Origin: Notospermus geniculatus
Lineage: Eukaryota > Nemertea > Pilidiophora > Heteronemertea > Lineidae
Direction: 5' to 3'
DNA length: 64,000 bases
Assembly: GCA_002633025.1 (NCBI GenBank)
Contig: NMRB01000305.1
Coordinates: 6,214-70,213, forward strand
The notes below the pieces were generated by a model. The model was given only the letters and a program-made list of their open reading frames with translations. It did no database searches and was not told where the DNA came from. The position numbers were made by a program, and so were the translations under genes. Positions 37,401-49,400 of the stretch are shown here, in pieces. How positions within the stretch are numbered: the first letter of the stretch is position 1; each line of letters starts with the position of its first letter.

Positions 37401-40400
37401 GCAACCATGCCTTCACACAGAATATATCATGTATACTGTGATTCGTGACTTTATATCATGCAGTAAGCCCAACATTAAACTTTTAATGTGAATTTTTGAC
37501 TGAATTATGACCCCTGTAATGTCTATTAGCACTGGCGATTTGTGAGCCGTTAAAAGGCTGCACAGACATAATAAAGGGGTACATTGTATGTGACTGTGAA
37601 CTTTTCTACATTATTACCCCTACATTAATGATATTCTTTATAAAAATTTGACAACGGGTGCCTTGATGTCAAACATGAATTTCTGCTGGCTTCCTTTATG
37701 ATTTTGCTTTGGCCTTAATACTCTGCATGGTTTTCATTGTATATCACGTTGATGGTGTGAGAAGTTGTCCTGATGACTTTGAATTCCAAGTGACTTTATG
37801 GTCACACATACTGTCCATAATAAGTTTTCCCCTTCCTCTTTGATATAATGCATTCTGGAAGCTGTTCAACACTGAAACATTCAAGATTTTTCACTTCATT
37901 TCTGTTGATATCCATTGATCAATTTAGATGGCAATAAATCGGAAAGTCGTCTCCGAATATTTCGCAAAGTTTCGACCCCAATCGGGGTCTTCCTCAGGCA
38001 CTGTGTAGAAGAGATCCCAGAGGTGAAACAATCATTTTACATGTAGATGGGGTAGTTTGTTAGTTCAGCTGCTCAGGGTCTGGGCCTAGGCTTTCATATC
38101 CTTGCATCAAATGATGCAATGTTGGTGCCATTGGTAATGTGCCACATATGGTGCCTGATATGTCTGTCACGTTAAACACTAATGCTGTAAGCTCTCAGTC
38201 CATAGCTGCCATCGCTGGTTGTGCAGTATTTGCTTTTCTCACCTTGTCCTGTGCAGACTTGTGACCAACAAGATTCATTAATTAAGCGAGGAATGTACTC
38301 TTTGTTTGCCCTCAGCTGATTTCCTGTCCCAGCCTGATATCAACATCTCTGTGTAGGACAAGCCCAATCAATTTTGGAAGGTGTTTTTGCCTGTCATGAA
38401 GTCATGCCTCGGGTTGGTCTGGTTGGCGCAGTGGAAACAGCCACACCTGTCACCAGCGAGGTCATTGGTTCAATCCCAGAGTTGGGCAGCGTGGCCAGGG
38501 GGGCACACCCGGCCCGTGCCCCCTCTATTTTGTGGAAAATCTTTAAAATTGGCCGAGAAATTTCGAAATTTTGCAATGATGTTAAAATTTGACCGAGGGC
38601 TTGAAACATGCCTGGGAGAAATCAGGATAAAATGGTGTTATCAATTTCATTAGAACATTCCTGGTCTCTAGGTACCCATGCTCAACAATCCTCTTTACAC
38701 TTGGTCGGCTTGGGAAGTGTCAACAGAGCAGCCATGCTCTTGAAACAAATAAAAATCATTTGGCAGACGTCCATTTGCTCAAATATGTGTTCTGCTGGCT
38801 TTTATACAAAAAGCATGCTTCCTCAAGTGCTGTGGAATGTGTGGATGGAGAGCTTTCGCATTCAGGCTGTGTTTTTCCCTTGAAATGACTTGCCAGGGCT
38901 GTAGGAGCGAGAATGAGTGTTGCTGAATTTATCGGGGGTAGTGCTCGCTGTCCTTCATCACCAACCAGTTGGTAACCAGCGACAACAAACTCGTAACATC
39001 CTCAGGATTGGCTAGGCAGGTGCCCGGTGGTGTAGTGGTTCGGGTCTCCGACTAGCGGTCAGAGGGTCCCGGGTTCGAATCCCACTGGGCGAGAGATTTT
39101 GGGCAAGTCTCTTTGCCTCACTGGCCTCTCTCCACCCAGGTGTATAAATGGGTACTGGTCGGAAATGCTCGATGTAGCGCTGAATGGACAGCTCATCTGA
39201 GTTCTACTGAAAGGTTTCAGGATAGACTGGGGTTAAAGTGTAAAGTCGGATGAGAACCACTACCGTAGTTGATATCAGACTATAAACCCCAAACTTTAAA
39301 GGAGCTGGACATCCAAGTTGTAAACAAACTGGTTTGTTTACAAACAGTGGCCAGCAAACTAGTTTTATTCCTTCGTGAAGGTGGCAGCACCAGTGATCGT
39401 TAGACTGGTGCCCGGTCCAATGCAACTCACTTACGATATTTACGTCGGTACATATCACTGACAATAGCTGGCATCACCGCAGGCGTCGCGTGGACAGAGA
39501 ACCAGTGAGTGAGTGTTTACAACTTGGACGTCCAGCTCCTTTAACTTTTTAGGCACTCAAGGCTCTGGTTTTCTCCTGCTGCTGTTTGATCAAGAGGTTA
39601 AGTCAGGGTCACAGGAAGTTACCCCAGGAGGGAGATGGGATTAAACTGGTCTTACCCCCTTAAGGGATTTCTTTTGGGGGCAAACATGTTTTAGAGATTC
39701 CCACACAAAATTTGTCGGCATTTTGCCCGCCTACAAGTGTTACGCTTTATGATGCAAAATCAGAGTGGTCGCCATAATAGTCTGTGGTTAGTCATTGCGC
39801 ACTTGATCCAAGCCGTATTGAACTGCCCACACAAAATGTACTCAAAATACACTGCTTCTCCTGGTCTACTTGACATGAGATCAACTCAATCTATAATATT
39901 TATGCAATCATAATCCCAGACAGCATTTTCTGCATACCTCCCATTGTCCTCTTATGGGTTTGTTTAAGTCAGCCACTAGGTGGTCGCTAATCTGCAAAAT
40001 TGATTTTTCAGGAATTTCTTGAATCCATAATTTGTCATTCATGTTCGACAGTCAATCAGTGTATCAAACTGGACAGTGGCAGGATGTCGATATTTCTAAG
40101 TGTTTAATAGAGACTTGTCATCATTCTCTCCACATTTGTCGTTGAGAATTCTGTGTCGTATTTGCTGCTATACATGTAGCTTTTCTGTTTATGATGAAAC
40201 TGCCGAGGTAAGACTTTGTTGGGACAAGTAGGCCTACTTCATCAGAGTTCTCCCAGTATGTTGTCAGTATTAGTGCATTGACAGCAAATCCATATTTTTG
40301 GGGGGGGGGGGATTTGGTAGTTTTGACTTGATGAGACCTTCGGGCCAGGTCCCTGTGATTGAGACAGACTCCAGCTTTAAGCTCAGCCTTGTAGGAGGGA

Positions 40401-43400
40401 GTCTGTGCATGGTGCAGTGGCAGATCATAAGATCATATGAGTGCTTGGTCATGAGGTTGATTCCCCAGGTCTGTGATCGCGAAGTGACTGCTCCATGAAA
40501 ACTCGGATTGATATCAGTGAAGACAGGAATGATAATTTGTGGCGCTGAGCTTGTCCTCACCGCTGAACAGTGCTATAGGTGTCCACCACTGATATTATGT
40601 CACAAGGAAAAGACCCTGTATTTTAGTTTGTTTGCTTTTCCCATAAAATCTAATGGTTTCACTTAGGGCCCTTTCCAACTCCCCCAAGTCCATTGAGGTG
40701 CCATTTTAGTCAGAGATAGCCACAGGGGACAAAAACTATTCATGGGGAACTTCACATTGGGTCATATGAATAAAAATTAGCATTTGCTTGCAAGCAAATA
40801 CTTCAAGTAGGAGCAGCATTTGCTGAAAGGAAAAGATTATGCTTGTTTTCGTATGAATAAAGTGGACATTCTACTGCCAATGCTTTGCTGGGAAGTTTCA
40901 AGGAAGTACTTGAAGGTCATATCCCAATGTCGTTTTTCCTATGAATGGTCTGCACCGTGAACTGATGGTGGTCTATTTCATCGTGTGGTTTTGGCATTGT
41001 TCGGTGGGGTCAATCAGGTTATGTTTTGACTGCGCTGAGGACCCTTTTTGCGTATCGTGTGCACGAACTGGGATTCTCACATTTTGATCGACTNCAAATA
41101 GGTATGATACAACATGTAGGCCTATCCATCGCGATTCACGAAGTGGTATTAACCCCTTCCCACCCAATGGGTGAAATATGATATCTACATGTATCTCGAT
41201 TCACCAAGAGATATTAACCCCTTCCTATCAGCTGAGCGCAAGGCCCATGGGCCTCTTGTTGCTTGCTGAGGTCATGTTGATGGACGGGAATACGGTACAT
41301 TACTCGTACATTACTCTTCCATCGCTTCCCATGCTTGTGTATATCTTTATCGCCAAGTCCTATTCACCCATGCAATTTAGCCCAACATACAGATTATGAC
41401 CCACATCATAAAACCTTCTTCCTCACAACAAACTAGGCCTATTAGGCAGCTAATAATCTTAAACATTCCCAAATTTTTGCATCGGAAACATTTGATTTTG
41501 AAAATGTCGTTTTCTTTGTTGGAGTGTACCCCAGCGTGAAACTCTCCCAATACATCGAAAATTAGTTTTCATCTATTGAGGGTTATATCCACAAGACCTG
41601 TGGGCCTACAGACATACTTCACCCTACGAGCTTCAATATGCAGATACCCATTGTGATCAAGTCTAAGTTTAACCGACTGTGATCCAAATGTTCTACAGCT
41701 TTTGTCTTGTGTTGTCTTTATCTCATGACGAATTGACACCCCTGAGGTCATCGGTGACTGGCCAAGACATTTGTGACCTGTGCCAGCAAAAGCCTAATTC
41801 ACACTTCGACGCAAGACCATCAGCGTCTGACGCGCGATCAAATCTGGACGCCAACTTCGGGGAATTGATTCATAGTCCAGCGTACTTTAGCGACAGTGAC
41901 CCGTTATGAAATGACTACACCGACACCGCACGGCGGGGTCAGCATCGAACGCAAGATTGTGCGTCGGTCGCCGGCGATGGTCATGCGTCGAAGTATGAAT
42001 TAGGCTAAAAGCAGATGCTTGTTGCAATAGTGGAAAGGGTTAACAGTTTCATGACACAATAGCTGAAATTAACATCTCTGTGATTTTCAACAGTGATGGG
42101 CAGCAGTGATAATAGTTAAATAAAGTGACAACCAATGATGATCTCTTGTGACAAGCGTCTGCTTTTGCTGGCCCGGGTCACATTCGAGGTCCATCACCAC
42201 ATTTCGTCCTTGTTTGGCTTTGGGTGAACCGTTTGCACTTTCGCGGAATTCTCCACCAGTGAGCCCAATACCAGGGAAAGGCCTACCCTATGGGCACCGT
42301 GTAATGAAGTGTGGTTTATAATATTTGCTATGAAATAATATTTCTCTTGTTTAACAAAAGGGCCTAGGGCTAGGTTTCAAGTTCACACATATAGGCCTGT
42401 ATTGAATAATGTACAGTGTAGTCAACATTACGGCAGCCCATAAGATACAGGGTCAGATAAACAACTCTAAAATGGTAAACCCAAGTTCTCTCTCACTGTA
42501 TCAATATTGAATATCTAGTGTGGTTTTTCTTCTCATACTTGTACGACACTAGTTATACTGTATCGAACCGCAGCATAAGCCATAATGGTGTAGTATTGTG
42601 ACTCAGTCTTCATGTCTGGAGCACCTGGTTCGCAACTCTTTATTGTAAAGTTAGGCCTCCTTGTACTGCCCAGCTTTTCTGTCATAGGCCTGCACAGACC
42701 AGGACTTCCGCCTCTGCTTATGTAGCATCATTTTGTTCCTCACAGTGTCTGATATCTTTCTCATGTTTTATACTTCCAGGTTTTCTCCCGAACCCCGTCC
42801 ATGGCAGACACATGAACAAGCATTCCAACGCCCACGTACAGAATCTCTACCAGCGCCACCCCTGGTGAATCAAGAAAACAGGAGACCGTCCTACTCAGAA
42901 ATCCCAGCTGATTCAATTGACGAAATTTCTGTGGAAAATATGCAAGTGCAAAGTGCGAAATCTACTCCCAATCTCAATATGGATAAATATGGTTATCCAC
43001 GGCCTTTTCCTGGCCATAACGGTGCTACAAATAAACCATACCATGATGCAAATGCCAATCTGCCTTCCAGAGGGAGGCCAGGAAATGTTTATAACAGTCA
43101 AACCTCGTTATCTTCTGGCCCGTCCAGCCTCGGAGCAGACAACAGACGAAACTCCGGAGCTTTTAGTAGTAGTCAGTTCCCATCCTCCTACAATCAAGGA
43201 TATTCCAACAGTGGGAGAAGAAGGGACTCTTTTTCCTACAAAGGCCGAGATCGGGATTCGTTTTCAGGGAGAGCAAGGGACCGAGATTCATTTTCCAGTG
43301 GAATCTCAAGTCGGACATATGAAAGGCCAAGTTACAGCCGTGCTAATGATTATGAGAATTTGAGTGACTTTTCTTCGGATTATCAATCGAATATGAAATA

Positions 43401-46400
43401 TCAGAGTCGATCTAGTCCAGATCTGGGGTCGAGGAATAGTCGTGATAGTATTGCCAGTGACTACAGCGTGCGGACACTTATCAACAAAAGTCCAGAGCCT
43501 CCAGCTGTGCCACCACGACCGACAAACATGGATATGGAGTCTGGTTTTGCCCCTGCTCCCCCGACGAGGGATACGTCGTCCGCTTTTGTGAGGTATAGCC
43601 ATAACCATGATCGCAACCCCTCATGGCCCGCTGAGATGAACCGTGATAGATCCATCAGTTCTAACTTGAATATGACAATTGGTACAGAAACCGGGGCGGA
43701 TATCAGGAAACCGTCACGTCCGAGTTATCCAGGGGCATACAATAAACCACAAAAACCGGATCCAGGACCTCAAGTAACTGAAAAGGACTCCCTGACTAGT
43801 CCAAAGAAACCGAAGTTTCAAACGGATATAATCCACCATGCAAAAGTTGCCAAAGTCACCAACATTGAAAATGAGTTAGATTTTGTTCAACCCTATCCAT
43901 TGCTTGACCCTAAATCCCAAACAGAAGTCAGGAACCTGTACAATAGTCCTCCAAGTTATCTATACCCAAGCTATGATAGTGGTGCACACAAGTACTGTGA
44001 TAGAAACATCATGATACCGTCTGCTCCCAAACAGGATGTCACGGCATCCAGCACCCCACAAACTCAAACCAATCAGCCCAGTCCAGATGTGTTAGATCAG
44101 AAACAGTTGGAACAGATGATTGGGGATTACGTGGAAAGTTACAAGGCTCATCATAAGAAAAAACCTAGTCCTGGTTACCATGACAATACCAAAGTGCCTA
44201 AACCCAATAATCTTTCTATGGCGCCACCTACAAACTCTGTTGCTAATCAGAAACTAACCGTCTCAGTTGTTCGCAGTCCAAATGATCCGCATAAGGATTC
44301 CAGCCGTGCTTTCATGTACCGTCCAAAACCGCACTACAGTACCAGTACCCAAACTGATGATCTCAGTCCTGTTGAACAAACTGCCGTCCCCTGCCGCGTA
44401 GTCCCGGTGGATACTGCTGCATCAGAAGATGTGTTCACGGATACTGCGCATAATAAATCGACAAGTAACGATCCCGATGGACCTGTGGTACGTAAGCATA
44501 GACGGTCCTATCAGAGCTCAGCGAGCAGTCGCCCAATAAGCTACCCTAGTGATTCCAGCTCACAGACCGAGAGTAGCAGTTGCCAGACGTCATGTGCTGA
44601 ATACGACATGGAAAAAGGCGTGATCACAGAGCATCCGTCAGTGTCATCGGATCGCCAGTCTGTCACCTCTGAACGCCCGCCATCTATAGAAGCTGAACAT
44701 TCGTCTGACCATCCTTTCAAACCTATTCACGATTATAGCCCAAGTATGGCTCCGCTATTGCGGCGTCTTTCTGAGGAGTATTTCAATCAGAATGATCCCA
44801 ATTTCCGCCAATCTGGCGACCGTCCATCTGATCAATCTTTGAGAGAAGAAGATAAATGGAGCATGGATGACAGACGCAAACCAGACAAAAAGGGCCCAAT
44901 TGTGAAACGACCAATCAGGTTTGAGGAAATAGACATTCCACCCCCTCCGTGGGAGCGTAATGCAAAGAGTGACAAACGGCAGTCACTCGATCAGTCGAAA
45001 GTAAAAAAGGAGTCTCATGTTTCCATGGAAACAGTGATGAAGGATGATGAGACACCACCCAGTGTTCCGCAGAGGATGATGGGAAGAGCTGGCCCTCACC
45101 GATCATCCATGAGAAAGGCGTATGGAATTAACGATGATTTGGACATACACCATGAACCAATTTTCAAACCTAGTCGTTCAACGTCAAACATTCCAGAGGA
45201 ACCATCGAAAGAGGACAAAACTGACTTCATGAAACGGAGCGAGAGCGAATCAAAATCTTTGAAAGCTGCGGAGAAAAAGCTGAAACGTACTTCCTCTGAA
45301 CAGTTCCGTTCCGTGAAAGAACGTTTTAAGAAGTCCAGTCGCCAGGGGTCTGATCCAGATTCCGAACATTCCAGGAAGTCTTCCAATTGTTCTGATCCGA
45401 GTGATCAGGCAGTTGTGTCTGGTCATAACCGGTGGCAAAACCTGTCTGACCCGGCCAGTCAGTCGTCAAGGTCGTCAACACCACGACTAAGTGGAGACAA
45501 ACGCTGCAATTCTGATCCAATGCAGAAACAACTGCCGTATTTATCCGTGTCCGGTAAAGTCAAAACGCCTGACGGAAAGAAGCGACCTGGGTCAGACCCT
45601 TCACTGCTTGATGAAGAGCCTGACATTATAACTGACACCAGGCGCGGGCCTATTTCAGCACATTCCCATGGAACGTACGGCAGTCAGGATTCAGGATACA
45701 GATCTGATCGGACCTCAGATCCACAGTTGAAGAATCTTCAACAGTGGGGATATTTGGATAAGCGTGCTCCATATATTGAAAGCATGAGATCTGAGGATGT
45801 GTTCAGTGCAAATGAGCAGACTATGCCTCAGTCAAGGATGGCGTCAACTCTTCCCCCTGGTATGGATGCGCCAGATTTCAGCAAGATGTCAGAATATGCA
45901 GAAATTGACAAACATGTACGATCAGTATCTCAGGATCATGAATCTCTTTCAAGAGATTCTGAGAAGTTTCATTCCCGGCCAAATCAGGAGAGTAAGGGGC
46001 CCCCTAGGCCTGAACGCCCAACGTCTTTCGGAGAGCAGAAGTTCGATCGGCCACATCCATCTGCTCTCAAATCTTTACCAGATGCCACAAACCGGCATCG
46101 ACCGGATTCACTGGCATCTCATTCTAGTCTCGTTTCCCCGCATCATCGAGACCGTGGCTATGGCTTCGATGGAGAATCTCAGCGTCAGAGGAGAGACCAT
46201 CAAGATGGCACTGCCCGAGATAGAAACTCGTACCAACTGCCAGGTGATAAAGGCCTGCGCCGTGAGGACAATGTGGATAAACATGAGTCTACTTCTCCGA
46301 CAAAGAGAGGGCCTATCTGGAAGAGAAGCAAGGTATGTCACAGTGACTCAAAGTCAGTCAGTTCTTTCCTTTTGTGTTACACTGGACCTCAGCTCATGAT

Positions 46401-49400
46401 GTAGTTTGCTTGCTCTTTCCATGACGTCATCTGATTTACGAGAAATGTTTTGAAGAAGAGCTGTTCTTTTTGAGGTCCTGATGATTATTTCTTGAGTTAA
46501 TTTTCAAAATATTTCCCGAGGTCTATTGCCGACTTGTGTATAACTTGGTCTTCACAACTTGCAGACACCTGAGAATGTTCCAAGAACGAAGGATGTGGTG
46601 GACAGCTCCCCCTATGCAGATGTCTCCAGACTGTCTGCCTCAACCAGGGGAGCAGATCAGAATCAACCTACCAGGTATGTTTCAAACTCTCAAAATATGT
46701 GTTTTTTCTCTCTAACGACCTTCGAGGGGTGAGAAGCCTCTCCATAGACATTCCTGACAATGCTTGCCAACTCCCAGGTTGACCCATGAAGTGCCACTAG
46801 ATGCCACTAACATTCATAATGAGCACTTTTGGTGTTAATTTCTGTTTATGAAGGTTTTGTACATGATGAAGTGAAGCTTTTCTTGGGAATTTTTGTGTGA
46901 TAAGGGGGTGAGAGGGTTGCTGGGTTAGAATCCCAGCAGAACGCCGAGTTCTTGTTCTCATTCCGCACATTTTCTTATTTCAGCACGTCTGCCAAGGGTG
47001 AGAAGCAGGTTTTTGAACAGTACACGCCTGCTTCCTCTGAGAAGGTTGAACAGAAACCACCTTTGCTACCACCAAGGCTCTATCGAACGAAAAATACAGT
47101 CTTGCAGGAGAAACCCCTGGAGGGGAAGGATCATCGTGGTCATACGCATGGGAATTATGATAATATTGATAATGAGGCTCCGTCTGATTCATATGCGGAT
47201 AAGCTACGACAGCAGGCGATGCGGTTCACAAAGCCGCAGTCCATGAACATTCTGAAGTACAAGTCAAAACCGTATAATGAGACTGTGGTGACGTCACAGC
47301 CTGTGAAACCGGTCGAGCGTTATCAGAGCGTGCCGGAATCGCAGCCAATTGAGTACCGACCTGCTGAACCCCTTACATGTGCTAAACCGACAGATTTGGA
47401 CAAAATTCAGGATATACGACCATTGTCAACATCGTCCCCCAAACCTGATGATGAGCATAGGATACCAGAAGTGGAACAGAAAGCGATGAAGAAATCTCCG
47501 TCAAAAAGTCTCCAAAATCCAAATTATCGTGCTTCTAGTCCCGAATTCTTCTTCCCTCCACCTCCCGATGAACCGCCACCTGCTTTGTCGAAAAGTTTTG
47601 GGGCAGATACATCTGAGGATGACATCTCGTTACCACTGCCCCCACCCCCACCAGAGGCACAAGTGGTGTGTAGTCAGACGATTGAACCGGTGCAACAAGT
47701 GCAGAGGGAGTTTGCTAAGCCCCTTACTGCGTAAGTAGACATGTTTCTCAGACACTTGCTCCCTTTTCAGCTCTCGGAGTGCAAACTGCAAGTTTACGTT
47801 TGCTAATTGGTGGTTGTGGCAGTGTATAAAATTCTTACTCCCAAGACTACCAACGGGGAGCTAAATACGTTAGCATGGAACTATTTTGTCTGGCTGATGT
47901 ATGTTATGTATTCAAGCTGATTGCAACAGTTACCACCTAAAGCATGAGCTACATGAGATTTGTCACCACTCCCATCCGGGGCGATGGCTCCATTTCCATG
48001 GAAACTCTAATAACCTGCCCATTGTTGTTGTGCAGTGATAATCAATCTTGATCAGCCTCGACGAGATTGATTTCACTCCAGGTTACGGTTGGTTCTGTTG
48101 TTAGTGTCCAGGTGGCAGCACTGAGCACGACCAGGTTTCAGATAGTCATGAGAGTTAGAAAGTAATGGCCACTAAAGTGCATTCCTTCGACCAGGAATGC
48201 GGAGGTTAGACATGGAACATAAAATATTATCATTTTCAAAGCAAATCTGACATTATACGACCCTGGCAGTTTCTAAACATCCTGGTTCTGAGACATGTCC
48301 AATCAGAATATAACACCAAGGTACTGGGAGAAGTATCAAAATGTGGGAGGGAAGATTTATGGGGCGTGAAAGTGAATGTCTCTTTGTACTTTTCACTGGC
48401 GAAGATAACCAGTCCAGGCCCCTATATGATGAAGACAGGAGGCTGTTGTGTCTGCATTCTTCCATGTGGTCCTCAGCATGTAGGTTGAATCGAGAGCCAA
48501 GTGCCATTCTTGGCTTTCAAACAATCTCATAGTTAAAGTTAAAGCTTGGTTTATAGTCTGATATCAACAACAGTAGAGTGTTATCTGACTTTACACTTTA
48601 ACCCCAGTCTATCCTGAAACCTTTCAGTAGAACTCAGATGAGCTGCTCATTCTGCACTACAATTCGAGCATCATCGTTTCCACGACGTAACTCCGACAGT
48701 GTCCGCCATTGCTGACGTCGCCGTAAGGACACAAAGGTGGTGGGCAAAATTCATTGCTTTGCTGAAGAAAGCTGGTTGGCAAAACGCGCAACTTCACAGA
48801 ATGACGTAGGCCTGGGCCTACGTCATGGATACGACCTGGGTGGAGAGAGGCCAGTGAGGCAAAGAGACTTGTCGAAAGTTTCACGCCCAGTGGGATTCGA
48901 ACCCAGGACCCTTTGACTGCTAGTCAGACCCGAACCACTACGCCACCGTGGCTCAAGTAGGAGGAAACCAGAGCCAATGGTGTAAGTCTGTGAGGTCAAA
49001 GTGAGTTGCCCTCACTTTATGAAGATGACGAAGGTACCGTACCACTAAGGCGAGACTTTTTTTATACCTTGGTTAGCGTGCCCGCCGCTCCGTGAATTCC
49101 CGAAAAAAATATAAAAATAAAATTTTATTTTCGGCCATTTAGCGTGCCCGCCGCACTCAAAATCGCTGAAAATCGGAATAAAAAAAAAACTTTTTATTTT
49201 TTTCCCGCCCGCCGCCGTCATGGCCGTGGATGCAAAACTGTGCAGAAGAGGGCAAATACTTCTGCAAGCTCAGGAACGCTAGGGAGGATTACAACACCCT
49301 CCATCAGAGTACTACACAACTTGCACAATGCCAAACTATATTTCAAGCAAACTGGCAAATCAATGTCAATGAAATTTGGGGTAATAAGTTGGAGGCAAAG

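Larger units (their letters stand above)
37164..42779 (+). other. Shroom intron 3
   Basis: 5.6 kb with no supported coding exon. It holds the SINE at 39022, the TTAA element at 39300, the nested elements at 41772-42182, a two-copy tandem of a TTAACCCCTTCC-ending unit at about 41128-41227, a tRNA-like segment near 40405-40475, and a single N at 41094. Confidence 0.6.

Noticed and set aside
39022-39095. Functional tRNA gene
   Set aside because: A and B boxes are present, but the T-stem is mismatched, and the same unit with its downstream body recurs at 48549-48954, so it is a SINE.
42913-46341. Several open frames of 60-200 codons overlapping the large Shroom exon in other frames, on both strands
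   Set aside because: They are shadows of a long Ser/Pro/Arg-rich coding exon and have no family features or splice context.
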